Positions 9,744 through 17,671 of a stretch of DNA of 64,000 nucleotides are shown piece after piece. Source of the stretch: Amycolatopsis sp. NBRC 101858. Lineage in GTDB: Bacteria; Actinomycetota; Actinomycetes; Mycobacteriales; Pseudonocardiaceae. Numbering within the stretch: the first letter of the stretch is position 1; each line of letters starts with the position of its first letter. The stretch lies in NCBI RefSeq assembly GCF_030269325.1, contig NZ_BSTD01000005.1, positions 248,001 to 312,000 of the forward strand. The letters run 5' to 3'. A program made the position numbers and the translations under genes. The notes below the pieces were generated by a model, which saw only the letters and a program-made list of their open reading frames with translations, did not search any database and was not told where the DNA came from.

Positions 9744-10366
9744 CCACCGTCGTCCACCTGCTTCGGCACGGCGAAGTGCACAACCCCGAGAAGATCCTCT
9801 ACGGCCGGCTGCCCGGCTACCGGCTTTCGGAGCGCGGGCAGCGGCAGGCGCTGACGGTCGCCGAAGCCGTCGCCGGGCACGACCTCGTGCACGTCGTCGC
9901 GTCGCCGTTGCAGCGCGCGCAGGAGACGGCGCGCCCGATCGCCGCGGCGCACCGGCTCGACATCGCGACCGACGAGAGCCTGATCGAGGCCGGCAACCAG
10001 TTCGAGGGCCTGCACGTGGCGGTCGGCGACGGCGCGCTGCGCGAGCCGAAGCACTGGCCGAAGCTGGTCAACCCGTTCAAGCCGTCGTGGGGCGAGCCGT
10101 ACCTGGAGATCGCGCACCGGATGCTCGGCGCGGTCCACCGCGCGCGGGAGGCGGCGGTCGGGCACGAGGCGCTGTGCGTGTCGCACCAGCTGCCGATCTG
10201 GACGCTCCGGCGGTTCCTCGAGGGCAAGAAGCTGTGGCACGACCCGCGTCGCCGCCAGTGCTCGCTGGCGTCGCTGACGTCGCTGGTCTTCGACGGTGAC
10301 GAGCTGCGCGAGATCGTCTACAGCGAGCCTGCGGGCACCACGGACCCGAAGGTGACCGGGGCATGA
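9740..10366 (+). CDS. Histidine phosphatase family protein (phosphoglycerate mutase-like)
   Basis: The protein has 208 residues. The catalytic LLRHG lies at residues 7-11 with His10 as nucleophile. ASPLQRAQETARPIA supplies the second conserved Arg, and CVSHQLPIW carries the second catalytic His. These features define the acid/PGM branch, but the substrate is not specified by the sequence. Starts overlap hemL (GTGA) and the stop overlaps the TlpA start (ATGA). It is therefore locked into the heme/cytochrome c transcript. Confidence 0.93.
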   Translation: MTTVVHLLRHGEVHNPEKILYGRLPGYRLSERGQRQALTVAEAVAGHDLVHVVASPLQRAQETARPIAAAHRLDIATDESLIEAGNQFEGLHVAVGDGALREPKHWPKLVNPFKPSWGEPYLEIAHRMLGAVHRAREAAVGHEALCVSHQLPIWTLRRFLEGKKLWHDPRRRQCSLASLTSLVFDGDELREIVYSEPAGTTDPKVTGA

Positions 10367-10932
10367 AACGGCTGGTCGCCGGGCTGCTCGCGCTGGGTCT
10401 GCTGGCCGGCTGCAGCAGCGGCAAGGACGCGGTGGTGCAGGGGAGCAGCTTCAGCTTCGTGTCCCCGGGCGGCAAGGTCGACATCACCTACGACCTCGCC
10501 CAGCGCCAGACGGCCCCGGTGCTCGCGGGCGACGACCTGATGAACGAGGGCAAGCAGCTCTCGCTGGCGGACTTCCCCGGCAAGGTCGTGGTGCTCAACC
10601 TGTGGGGCCAGTGGTGCGGGCCGTGCCGCACGGAGGTCCCGGAGCTGGAGTCGCTCGCCAAGCAGGCGCCGGGGGTGCAGGTGGTGGGCATCGACGTCCG
10701 CGACCCGGCCCGCGAGGTGGCGCAGGACTTCGTGCGCGACCGGCAGCTGACGTACCCGTCGATCTACGACCCGGACGGCCGGGTGCTGCTGAAGCTGAGC
10801 GGCTACCCGCGCAACATCATCCCGTCGACGATCGTCCTCGACAAGCAGCACCGCGTGGCGGCGGTGTTCCTGCGGCCGGTGCTGGCCCAGGACCTGCTCC
10901 CGGTGACCCAGCGCCTGGAGAAGGAAGCCTGA
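10363..10932 (+). CDS. TlpA/ResA-like thioredoxin lipoprotein for cytochrome c maturation
   Basis: This 189-residue lipoprotein has a signal and lipobox, LLAGC, with Cys at 17. The thioredoxin domain has active site W84-C85-G86-P87-C88 and a cis-Pro region in PRNIIPSTIVLD. The probable role is to reduce apocytochrome c haem-binding cysteines outside the membrane, with electrons from CcdA encoded just downstream. It overlaps the phosphatase gene by ATGA. Family assignment is firm; the partner role is inferred from gene order. Confidence 0.92.
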   Translation: MKRLVAGLLALGLLAGCSSGKDAVVQGSSFSFVSPGGKVDITYDLAQRQTAPVLAGDDLMNEGKQLSLADFPGKVVVLNLWGQWCGPCRTEVPELESLAKQAPGVQVVGIDVRDPAREVAQDFVRDRQLTYPSIYDPDGRVLLKLSGYPRNIIPSTIVLDKQHRVAAVFLRPVLAQDLLPVTQRLEKEA

Positions 10933-11022
10933 TCGAGGGGCTTTTGCCGGGTTTTAACCGGCTTGCGCGGTTGTTCGGCTAGGTTTTCCCATGATCGTTT
11001 TGGGCGACCATGGGGAGGAACC

Positions 11023-11388
11023 ATGCTGAAGAAGATCGCGGCCGCCGCGCTGATCGCGGCCGCCACCACCACGATGGCGGCGGCACCCGCGCTCGCGTCC
11101 GCGGGCGGCTGCAACGACCGGACCTGCATCGAGGTGGACGGGAGCGGGCTCCGGGTCGACATGATCCAGGGCCACCTCACCCCGGGGGACAGCTTCTACG
11201 GCCACTTCCACATCTACGGCGGCGGCATCGACGTCAACAGCCCGACGCAGACCTGGGGCTTCTCCGGCTACAAGATCTACCCGGGACGCGACCTGCCGAA
11301 CGGCTCGGTGCTGTGCGTCGAGGGCTGGGAGCAGACGGGCGGCGGCCACGCCCTGCGCGGCCGCCCGTGCGTCGAGGTGCACTTCTGA
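11023..11388 (+). CDS. Small secreted protein of unknown function with four cysteines
   Basis: The protein has 121 residues. A clear Sec signal peptide (KK, Ala-rich core, ALAS-A cleavage near 26) precedes a mature domain of about 95 residues with paired cysteines (GGCNDRTC; later VLCVEG and GRPCVEVHF) and many Gly, His and aromatic residues. The strong ribosome site GGGGAGGAA sits before ATG 11023. It has its own strong terminator and sits between the TlpA-like gene and ccdA. No family recognised; two disulfides are likely. Confidence 0.85.
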   Translation: MLKKIAAAALIAAATTTMAAAPALASAGGCNDRTCIEVDGSGLRVDMIQGHLTPGDSFYGHFHIYGGGIDVNSPTQTWGFSGYKIYPGRDLPNGSVLCVEGWEQTGGGHALRGRPCVEVHF

Positions 11389-11399
11389 TCCACCGGTGA

Positions 11400-11432
11400 C
11401 GGCGGTGCCCCCGAGGTCCGGGGGCACCGCCG
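11400..11432 (+). terminator. GC-rich hairpin after the small secreted protein gene
   Basis: A perfect stem of about 12 pairs (GGCGGTGCCCCC pairing with GGGGGCACCGCC) closes a 7-base loop, 12 bases after the stop at 11388. No T-run follows, which is common for actinomycete terminators. It would separate the secreted protein gene from ccdA. Confidence 0.7.
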
Positions 11433-11534
11433 CCGTCCGGCCGGGCGGGACCAACGTCCTGATCTGCTGTGACCGAGGTCCTGTGAAGCGGCCCCGGAGT
11501 TCTCACCAGGACCTCACTGCCTACCCTCAACGGG

Positions 11535-12308
11535 GTGAACTCCGTGACCGAGCTGGCGATCTCCGGACCGCTGCTGCTCGCCGCGGGCGTGGCGCTGCTG
11601 GCCGGAACGATCTCCTTCGCCTCGCCGTGCGTCGTGCCGCTGGTGCCGGGGTACCTCGCGTACCTCGCCGCGCTCGTCGGGGCCGACGCCCCCGCCGTCA
11701 GCGCCGACGAGGAGCGCAAGAAGGGCCGGTGGGCCGTTCTCGGCGCCGCCCTGCTCTTCGTGCTGGGGTTCACCGTCGTCTTCGTCGCCACGCTGGGCAC
11801 CCTCGTCTGGCTGGCCGACACCCTCACCCTCAACCAGGACCTCCTCCAGCGCATCGGCGGCGTCCTGACCATCGCCATGGCGCTCGTCTTCCTCGGCTGG
11901 ATCCCCGGCCTGCAGCGCGAGGTCCGCTCGCACCGCGTCCCCGGCGGCGGTGTCTGGGGTGCCCCGCTGCTCGGCGCGATCTTCGGCCTCGGCTGGACCC
12001 CCTGCATCGGCCCGACGCTGTCCGCCGTCACCACGCTGGCCAGCGCCACCGGCGGGGCCGAGGCCCGCGGCTACCTGCTGATCGCCGTCTACTGCCTCGG
12101 CCTCGGGGTGCCGTTCCTGCTCATCGCGCTCGGCGCCCGCTGGGCCGTGCGCGCCACCGACTGGGTGCGCCGGCACGGCCGCCAGGTGCAGATCTTCGGC
12201 GGCGTGCTGCTGATGATCGTCGGCATCCTGCTGGTCACCGGCGTGTGGGGAGACCTGATGGGCTGGCTCCGCAACGAGCTCGCGGGCAACTTGGAGCTGC
12301 CGCTGTGA
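11535..12308 (+). CDS. ccdA: Cytochrome c biogenesis protein CcdA
   Basis: This 257-residue membrane protein has six helices. It shuttles electrons from cytosolic thioredoxin to extracellular thioredoxin-like proteins. The two redox cysteines are visible in FASPCVVPLVPGYL (C32) and GWTPCIGPTL. A loop of about 20 polar residues with EERKKGR separates helices 1 and 2. GTG start at 11535. It overlaps resB by four bases (GTGA). With the upstream TlpA-like lipoprotein and downstream ResB and CcsB it completes a system II cytochrome c pathway. Confidence 0.95.
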   Translation: MNSVTELAISGPLLLAAGVALLAGTISFASPCVVPLVPGYLAYLAALVGADAPAVSADEERKKGRWAVLGAALLFVLGFTVVFVATLGTLVWLADTLTLNQDLLQRIGGVLTIAMALVFLGWIPGLQREVRSHRVPGGGVWGAPLLGAIFGLGWTPCIGPTLSAVTTLASATGGAEARGYLLIAVYCLGLGVPFLLIALGARWAVRATDWVRRHGRQVQIFGGVLLMIVGILLVTGVWGDLMGWLRNELAGNLELPL

Positions 12309-13900
12309 CGACCACCGAGGCGCCTCCCACGGCACCGCAGGGGCCCACTCCCGCCAAGCGCACCTTCGCCTTCGTGCGCAACACCTGGCGCGGCCTGACG
12401 TCGATGCGCACCGCGCTCGTCCTGCTGTTCCTGCTGGCCCTGGCCGCGCTGCCGGGCGCGCTCCTGCCGCAGCGGAAGCTCAACGCCCCCAAGGTCGACG
12501 AGTACATCGCCGCGCACGGCTGGTGGGGCACCCTGCTCGACAAGCTCGAGTTCTACGACGTCTACTCCAGCATCTGGTTTTCGGCGATCTACCTGCTGCT
12601 GATGATTTCGCTCGTCGGCTGCCTGACGCCGCGCAGCTTCGACTACGTCAAGGCGATGCGCGCCAAGCCGGTGCTGACCCCGCGCAACCTGGCCCGGATG
12701 CCGCACTACCGGCTCGGGCGCGGCAAGTCCGACGTCGGCGCGGAGATCGCGGCCGTCCACAAGCAACTGTCCGGCTGGCGCCGCGTGGAGCGCGAAGAGG
12801 CCGACGGCGTCCGCACGATCTCCGCCGAACGCGGGTTCCTGCGCGAGACCGGCAACCTGCTCTTCCACTTCAGCATGCTCGGCCTGATCGTGTTCTTCGC
12901 ACTGGGCAAGCTCTACGGCTACGAGGGCCAGGTCATCGTCCAGGCCGACGGCGACAGCTTCTGCAACTCCGGCATCTACAACTACGACTCCTTCAACGCG
13001 GGCCTGCGCGTCGACGGCACCGACCTCGACCCGTTCTGCGTGAAGGTCGACGACTTCACCGTGCGGTACACCCCGGCCGGCGAGCCGGAGTACTACCACG
13101 CGAACATCCAGTACCAGTCCGGCGAAGACCTCGACACGAACACCTGGCGCCCGTACGGCCTCGAGGTCAACTCGCCGCTGCGCACCGCCGGCGACCGCGT
13201 CTACCTGCTCGGCCAGGGCTACTCGCCGCAGTTCACGGTGACCTTCCCCAACGGCGACAAGCGCACCCAGAACACCCAGTGGCGCACGGTCGACCCGACC
13301 ACGATGCTCGCCGAGGGCGCGACGAAGTTCGACCAGCCCGGCGTCACCGACGAGGTGCAGCGGCGGACCCGCCAGCTCGCCATCACCGGGCTCTTCGCGC
13401 CGACGTCGTTCCTGCACGGCAACGTCCTGACCTCGTCGGCGCCGGAGCTGAAGGACCCGGCCGTCGCCGTCGACATCATGCGCGGCGACCTCGGCCTCGA
13501 CGCCGGGCGCGGGCAGTCGGTGTTCGAGATCGACCAGTCGCTCGTGGACGACGGCAGGCTGAAGAAGATCGCCCGCGAGAACATGAAGGTCGGCCAGGAG
13601 ATCAAGCTCGACGACGGCACGAAGATCCGCTTCGACGGCGTCAACCACTGGGTTTCCCTGCAGGTCTCCCACGACCCGACGCAGGGCTTCGTGCTCGGGT
13701 TCGCCATCTCGATGTTCCTCGGCCTCGGCGCGTCGCTGCTGGTCAAGCGCCGGAGGCTGTGGGTGCGGGTGAAGCCGGGGACCGAGGACGAGCCGAGTAC
13801 GGTGATCGAGGTCGCCGGACTGGCCCGCACCGACCAGGCCGGGTACGGCGAAGAGTTCCACCGGATCAGTGAACGCCTGATCAGTGGTCAGAAGGGCTGA
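12305..13900 (+). CDS. resB: Cytochrome c biogenesis protein ResB (Ccs1)
   Basis: The protein has 531 residues, normal for actinobacterial ResB. Helices lie near 30-52 and 85-108 and a third near 185-205. A large extracytoplasmic domain of about 240 residues follows (EYYHANIQYQSG, VYLLGQGYSPQFTV), then a final helix near 465-487. ResB with CcsB forms the heme export and ligation complex of system II. The GTG start overlaps the ccdA stop, and ccsB begins four bases after the resB stop. Confidence 0.95.
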   Translation: MTTTEAPPTAPQGPTPAKRTFAFVRNTWRGLTSMRTALVLLFLLALAALPGALLPQRKLNAPKVDEYIAAHGWWGTLLDKLEFYDVYSSIWFSAIYLLLMISLVGCLTPRSFDYVKAMRAKPVLTPRNLARMPHYRLGRGKSDVGAEIAAVHKQLSGWRRVEREEADGVRTISAERGFLRETGNLLFHFSMLGLIVFFALGKLYGYEGQVIVQADGDSFCNSGIYNYDSFNAGLRVDGTDLDPFCVKVDDFTVRYTPAGEPEYYHANIQYQSGEDLDTNTWRPYGLEVNSPLRTAGDRVYLLGQGYSPQFTVTFPNGDKRTQNTQWRTVDPTTMLAEGATKFDQPGVTDEVQRRTRQLAITGLFAPTSFLHGNVLTSSAPELKDPAVAVDIMRGDLGLDAGRGQSVFEIDQSLVDDGRLKKIARENMKVGQEIKLDDGTKIRFDGVNHWVSLQVSHDPTQGFVLGFAISMFLGLGASLLVKRRRLWVRVKPGTEDEPSTVIEVAGLARTDQAGYGEEFHRISERLISGQKG

Positions 13901-13904
13901 GGCA

Positions 13905-14873
13905 ATGCCGATCGACGAGACGCTGTCGCAGTACAGCGACTGGCTCTACACCACCGCCGCGGCGATCTACGTGGTCGCGCTGATGATGACGCTGATCGAG
14001 CAGGGCTTCGGCGCCAAGGGGCGCCTGGCCACCGAGCGGGCGAAGCTCCGGGCGCGCGAGCTCGTCGGCGCCGGCGGACCGCCGATCGAGGAGGTCCAGG
14101 CCGCGCAGCGCACGGCCGGCCGGCCCGAGCGGATCGGCAAGATGGGCGCGTCGCTGCTCGTGCTCGGCGCGCTGCTGCAGCTCTCGGCGATCGTGCTGCG
14201 CGGGCTCGCCGTGCACCGCGCGCCGTGGGGCAACATGTACGAGTACGGCATGGCGGTCACCTTCATCACGGTGGTCACCTGGATCGTCGTCATGGGGAAG
14301 TTCCCGGTCCGGCACCTCACCGGCTTCCTGCTGCTGCCCGTCGTGATCCTGATGTTCATCAACGGCACGCTGCTGTACACGACCGCGGCGCCGGTGCAGC
14401 CCGCGCTGCAGTCCTACTGGCTGGTCATCCACGTCTCGGCGGCCATCATCGGCTCCGGCGTGTTCCTCGTGCCGGGCGTCGCCAGCGTGCTCTACCTCTT
14501 CCGCTCGGCGTACGAAAAGGACGGGACGAAGTTCGCCCGGTTCGCCTCGAAGCTGCCCGCGGCCGACGTCCTCGACCGGATCGCCTACCGGACGACGATC
14601 TTCGCCTTCCCGGTCTTCACCTTCGGCGTGCTCTGCGGCGCGGTCTGGGCCGAGTCGGCCTGGGGCCGGTTCTGGGGCTGGGACCCCAAGGAGACCGTCG
14701 CGTTCATCGCCTGGGTGATCTACGCGGCCTACCTGCACTCACGGGCGACCGCGGGCTGGCGCGGAGCCCGGGCCGCGGCGATCAACATCGTCGGGTTCGC
14801 CGCGATGATCTTCAACCTGTTCTTCGTGAACCTCGTCACGGCGGGCTTGCACTCGTACGCCGGGGTGGGCTGA
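13905..14873 (+). CDS. ccsB: Cytochrome c heme-lyase subunit CcsB/CcsA
   Basis: This 322-residue multi-helix protein carries the WWD-type heme-handling motif WGRFWGWDPKETVAF near 250-265. Conserved His residues occur in VIHVSAA and YLHSRATAGWRG. It presents heme to apocytochrome c on the outer face together with ResB. ATG 13905 is chosen because a GAGG site lies 6 bases upstream; an in-frame GTG or ATG further up would overlap resB. Naming follows actinobacterial use. Confidence 0.94.
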   Translation: MPIDETLSQYSDWLYTTAAAIYVVALMMTLIEQGFGAKGRLATERAKLRARELVGAGGPPIEEVQAAQRTAGRPERIGKMGASLLVLGALLQLSAIVLRGLAVHRAPWGNMYEYGMAVTFITVVTWIVVMGKFPVRHLTGFLLLPVVILMFINGTLLYTTAAPVQPALQSYWLVIHVSAAIIGSGVFLVPGVASVLYLFRSAYEKDGTKFARFASKLPAADVLDRIAYRTTIFAFPVFTFGVLCGAVWAESAWGRFWGWDPKETVAFIAWVIYAAYLHSRATAGWRGARAAAINIVGFAAMIFNLFFVNLVTAGLHSYAGVG

Positions 14874-14948
14874 GCAACCCGCGGGTACTCCGACTACCGT
14901 CGTCTTCAGGGGGATGATGTCGGGCGGAGTGCGCGGAGGTTTACACCG

Positions 14949-16280
14949 GTGACCGGACCCAATGAAGAATCGGCTCCTGGCCACCCCGAACAGGCCGAGC
15001 CGGCCGCTGCCCCGCAGCAGCCGGAAGTCAGCCTGTTCGCCGAGGACCGGACGGACTCGCACCCGCACCCCGAGACGTCGGGCGCCTTCGACGTGCAGCC
15101 GACGCAGGCGGTCACGCCGCCACCCAACCCGGCGGTCTCCGGGCCCCACCAGGTGCCGAACCCGGCCGTCTCGGGGCCGCACCAGGTGCCGCAGGCCCAG
15201 TACGGCTACGACCAGAACCTCCCGCCGCTGCAGCCGCAGTACGCGCAGGCCCAAGCCCAGTACCCGCAGCAGCCGGGACAGCAGCCGTCGGGGCTTCCGC
15301 AGCCCCAGGGCGGCCGGCACGCGGCGCCGCCGCAGCAGCCGGGCCACGGGCACGACCTGTCGACCGCGCACCTGGTCAAGCAGGTCAAGCGGCCCCCGCA
15401 GTCGGGCTGGCGCAAGGCCGTCTACGTCGGGTCCGGCAAGCTGATCAACCCCGGCGAGAGCCCGGCGGACACACAGCGCCGCGACCTCATCGCGCGCGTG
15501 AACCAGCCACTGCGCGGGTGCTACAAGATCGCGATGCTGTCGCTGAAGGGCGGCGTCGGCAAGACGACGGTGACCACGACGCTGGGCGCGACGTTCGCCT
15601 CGCTGCGCGGCGACCGCGTGGTGGCGGTGGACGCCAACCCGGACCGCGGCACGCTGTCGCAGAAGCTCCCGCTGGAGACGACGGCGACGGTCCGCCACCT
15701 CCTGCGCGACGCGGCCCGCATCACGCGCTACAGCGACGTCCGGTCGTACACGTCCCAGGGGGCCAGCCGGCTGGAAATCCTCGCGAGCGAGCAGGATCCG
15801 GCCGTTTCCGAGGCCTTCTCCGAGGACGACTACCGGCGCACGGTCAACCTGCTCGAGCACTTCTACAACATCGTGCTCACCGACTGCGGCACCGGTCTGA
15901 TGCACTCGGCGATGAAGGGCGTCCTCGACGTCGCGGACGCGCTGGTCGTGGTGTCGTCCGGGTCGGTCGACGGCGCCCGCAGCGCCTCGGCGACGCTCGA
16001 CTGGCTCGAGGCCCACGGCTACGGCGAGCTGGTGAAGCGCTCGGTGGCGGTGATCAACTCGGTCCGCCCCAAGGGCGGCTCGGTCGACCTCGACAAGCTG
16101 TCGGCCCACTTCGGGGCGAAGGTCCGGGCGGTGTGCAAGGTCCCGTTCGACCCGCACCTGGAGGAGGGCGCGGAGATCGAGCTGGACCGCCTGTCCGGCG
16201 ACACGCGCTTGGCGCTGCTGGACCTGGCCGCGACGGTGGCCGACGGCTTCGCGACCCCGCTTTCGCAGGGCTATCGGTAG
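14949..16280 (+). CDS. MinD/ParA-like ATPase with a long Pro/Gln-rich N-terminus (EspI-like)
   Basis: The protein has 443 residues. About 150 N-terminal residues are Pro/Gln/His-rich and contain a duplicated PNPAVSGPHQVP unit. A P-loop ATPase domain follows, with deviant Walker A LKGGVGKTT (Lys200 and Lys205), VVAVDANPDRGTLS and IVLTDCGTGL. This arrangement matches EspI-like ATPases associated with type VII secretion in actinobacteria, and an EspG/PPE cluster lies 34 kb away in this window. The GTG start has GGAGG upstream. A chromosome or protein positioning role is the alternative. Confidence 0.85.
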   Translation: MTGPNEESAPGHPEQAEPAAAPQQPEVSLFAEDRTDSHPHPETSGAFDVQPTQAVTPPPNPAVSGPHQVPNPAVSGPHQVPQAQYGYDQNLPPLQPQYAQAQAQYPQQPGQQPSGLPQPQGGRHAAPPQQPGHGHDLSTAHLVKQVKRPPQSGWRKAVYVGSGKLINPGESPADTQRRDLIARVNQPLRGCYKIAMLSLKGGVGKTTVTTTLGATFASLRGDRVVAVDANPDRGTLSQKLPLETTATVRHLLRDAARITRYSDVRSYTSQGASRLEILASEQDPAVSEAFSEDDYRRTVNLLEHFYNIVLTDCGTGLMHSAMKGVLDVADALVVVSSGSVDGARSASATLDWLEAHGYGELVKRSVAVINSVRPKGGSVDLDKLSAHFGAKVRAVCKVPFDPHLEEGAEIELDRLSGDTRLALLDLAATVADGFATPLSQGYR

Positions 16281-16291
16281 GTGAAGACGCG

Positions 16292-16332
16292 GAAGGCCAC
16301 CGTCGGGGAGCTACTGCCCGCAGGTGGCCTTC
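16292..16332. terminator. Bidirectional hairpin between convergent genes
   Basis: Stem GAAGGCCACC pairs with GGTGGCCTTC over a 21-base loop that itself can pair (CGGG with CCCG). It lies between the stop of the MinD-like gene (16280) and the stop of the convergent small gene (16339), so it can serve both. Confidence 0.65.
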
Positions 16333-16338
16333 AGTGCG

Positions 16339-16524
16339 TCAGCCGTCTTCGTCCCGGCGCTTGCGCTGCTGTTCGGACAGCTGGCGCAGGAAGTCGGGGT
16401 CGTCGTCCGGGGCGATCAGGGCGCGGCGTGGGGGCGAGGTGACCCCGACCCGCTGACCGGCGAACGACCGCCACAGGAGCAGGGCGACGACCAGCGCGCC
16501 GACCGCCGCGAGCAGAGCGAGCAT
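16339..16524 (-). CDS. Small single-helix membrane protein
   Basis: The protein has 61 residues. An N-terminal hydrophobic helix (LALLAAVGALVVALLLW) is followed by a basic linker and an acidic/basic tail ending in QLSEQQRKRRDEDG. The ATG start is clean and the size and design match many actinobacterial conserved small membrane proteins. No family identified. It converges on the MinD-like gene across a shared terminator. Its promoter side faces the repeat-rich gap. Confidence 0.65.
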   Translation of the reverse strand: MLALLAAVGALVVALLLWRSFAGQRVGVTSPPRRALIAPDDDPDFLRQLSEQQRKRRDEDG

Positions 16525-16610
16525 GCCGGATCCTTCCGTGTGGGTCCCCCGAGGTTAACCCGTCGAGCCGGTTTCGGCCCGAACCCCGTCGAGCGGGGTG
16601 ACGACCAGAA

Positions 16611-16634
16611 CACGAAGGGCCGCGCGGGGCGGGG
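16611..16634. repeat. 24-bp direct repeat, left copy
   Basis: CACGAAGGGCCGCGCGGGGC plus GGGG, identical to 17113-17136. It is followed by a short GGGG/CCCC hairpin. The two copies bracket the tandem array. Confidence 0.8.
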
Positions 16635-16708
16635 TGGTTCCCCTTTAGGTGGATACGGATCCGGGGCGCGGTCGGTTCGGGGGAACCCCGCCGGCTTCTG
16701 CCATCCGG

Positions 16709-17040
16709 GCTGGAGGCGGGCGCGGGTTCTTCACCCGAGCGCGGACCTGGAGCCGGCGGCCGTCCGGGGTGGCTCAGGTGCTGGGCGGCGCGGGTTCGCC
16801 GTGGGGCGTGGGCTGGAGCGGCGCGGTTCTTTACCCGAGGGCGGCCCTGGGGCGTGGGCTGGAGCGGCGCGGTTCTCTAACCGAGGGCGGCCCTGAGGCG
16901 TCGGCTGGAAGCGGCGCGGGCCTTTACCCAGGCGCGGCGGCGGGGCGTGGGGCTGCAAGCGGGCGTTGCGTTCTTTACCCGAGCGCGGCCCTGAGGCGTC
17001 GGCTGGAGCGGCGCGGGCCTTTACCCGAGCGCGGCCGCGA
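16709..17040. repeat. Tandem array of degenerate ~46-bp repeats
   Basis: Units begin at 16805, 16851, 16897, 16944 and 16995 with lengths 46, 46, 47, 51 and 46, after a more diverged unit near 16709. Each contains GGCGT(G/C)GGCTGGA, then GCGGCGCGG, then a T/C-rich TTTACCCGAG core and GGCGGCCCTG. The GCGCGGG and CCCGAGCGC arms flank CTTTA and can form a small hairpin in most units. A unit length not divisible by three argues against coding. Confidence 0.8.
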
Positions 17041-17112
17041 GGGAAACAGGCGGGCGCGGGTTTTTCACGCAAGCGCCAGCGAACCACGCCCCACCCGCGC
17101 GGCGCACCAAAG

Positions 17113-17136
17113 CACGAAGGGCCGCGCGGGGCGGGG
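17113..17136. repeat. 24-bp direct repeat, right copy
   Basis: Identical to 16611-16634. This copy runs into the CGGGGG/CCCCCG hairpin downstream of bldC. Confidence 0.8.
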
Positions 17137-17148
17137 GAAAGTCCCCCG
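17132..17148 (-). terminator. Hairpin downstream of bldC
   Basis: CGGGGG and CCCCCG pair around a 5-base loop, 30 bases after the bldC stop on the minus strand. No T-run. Confidence 0.5.
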
Positions 17149-17178
17149 TACCCGACACGGCCCGGCGCTCGAGATGGT

Positions 17179-17391
17179 TCAGGCCTTGCGGGCCGGTTCG
17201 CTGGCGTCCGTGGTCAGCTCCGCGAGGAGCTCGTTCACCTCGGACTCCCGGAACCGCCGGTGCCCGCCCGGGGTCCGGATCGAGCCGATCCGGCCCGCCG
17301 TCGCCCACCGGGTGACCGTCTTGGGGTCCACCCGGAACAGGGCTGCCACCTCACCAGGGGTGAGCAGTCGTCCGCCCATCGTCGCGGTCAT
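17179..17391 (-). CDS. bldC: BldC-like MerR-type DNA-binding protein
   Basis: The protein has 70 residues (S. coelicolor BldC is 68). A single winged helix-turn-helix of MerR type is visible: LLTPGEVAALFRVDPKTVTRWA, then GRIGSIRTPGGHRRFRESEV. BldC homologues control developmental genes in actinomycetes, binding DNA as head-to-tail oligomers. The start at ATG 17391 is fixed by AAGGAGGCGG just upstream. The 280-base region between it and the Lrp gene contains A/T-rich stretches likely to hold both promoters but no clear core elements that I can certify. Confidence 0.93.
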   Translation of the reverse strand: MTATMGGRLLTPGEVAALFRVDPKTVTRWATAGRIGSIRTPGGHRRFRESEVNELLAELTTDASEPARKA

Positions 17392-17671
17392 TTTCCGCCT
17401 CCTTAACGACCTCACTGCTATACCGGAGGCGTCCGGGCCCTTCTGGCCCGTTCCGCCGGGGTAGCCAACACGGCAATCGTTGCACTTCACCCGTCGGGTA
17501 CTCGAACGGTTGTCCAAGAGTAAAGAGCCCTTAAAGGTCAAAACGGACAGTTTGCTTACGTTGTGCAACTAATTTCCGGTGACCTGACGTGCTCGGATGT
17601 CATTCGGCCCGGTCAACGGCGGCGAGGCGTGGTGCCAATGGGGGATTGTCCAACCGCATAGAGTGATCCCC

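Larger units (their letters stand above)
16525..17178. other. 654-base non-coding gap with repeats and hairpins
   Basis: Between the 61-residue membrane protein gene and bldC I see no convincing gene. Open frames through it arise from high GC and lack start sites and family motifs. The gap holds two copies of a 24-base direct repeat, at least five tandem units of about 46 bases, and the terminator of bldC. Confidence 0.7.

Noticed and set aside
10951..10978. GCCGGGTTTTAACCGGC hairpin after the TlpA-like gene as a strong terminator
   Set aside because: The stem is short and carries a bulge, with no T-run; left unannotated as weak.
16709..17040. CRISPR array
   Set aside because: Repeats are adjacent and degenerate with no unique spacers, and no cas genes are present.
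16649..17464. A 271-codon plus-strand frame running through the tandem repeats and antisense to bldC
   Set aside because: The 46-bp unit is not a multiple of three, so repeats fall in different frames. The frame also crosses the well-supported bldC gene and lacks a ribosome site.
17392..17568. N-terminal extension of bldC by 59 codons
   Set aside because: It would begin at TTG, and the strong AAGGAGGCGG site plus normal BldC length point to ATG 17391.
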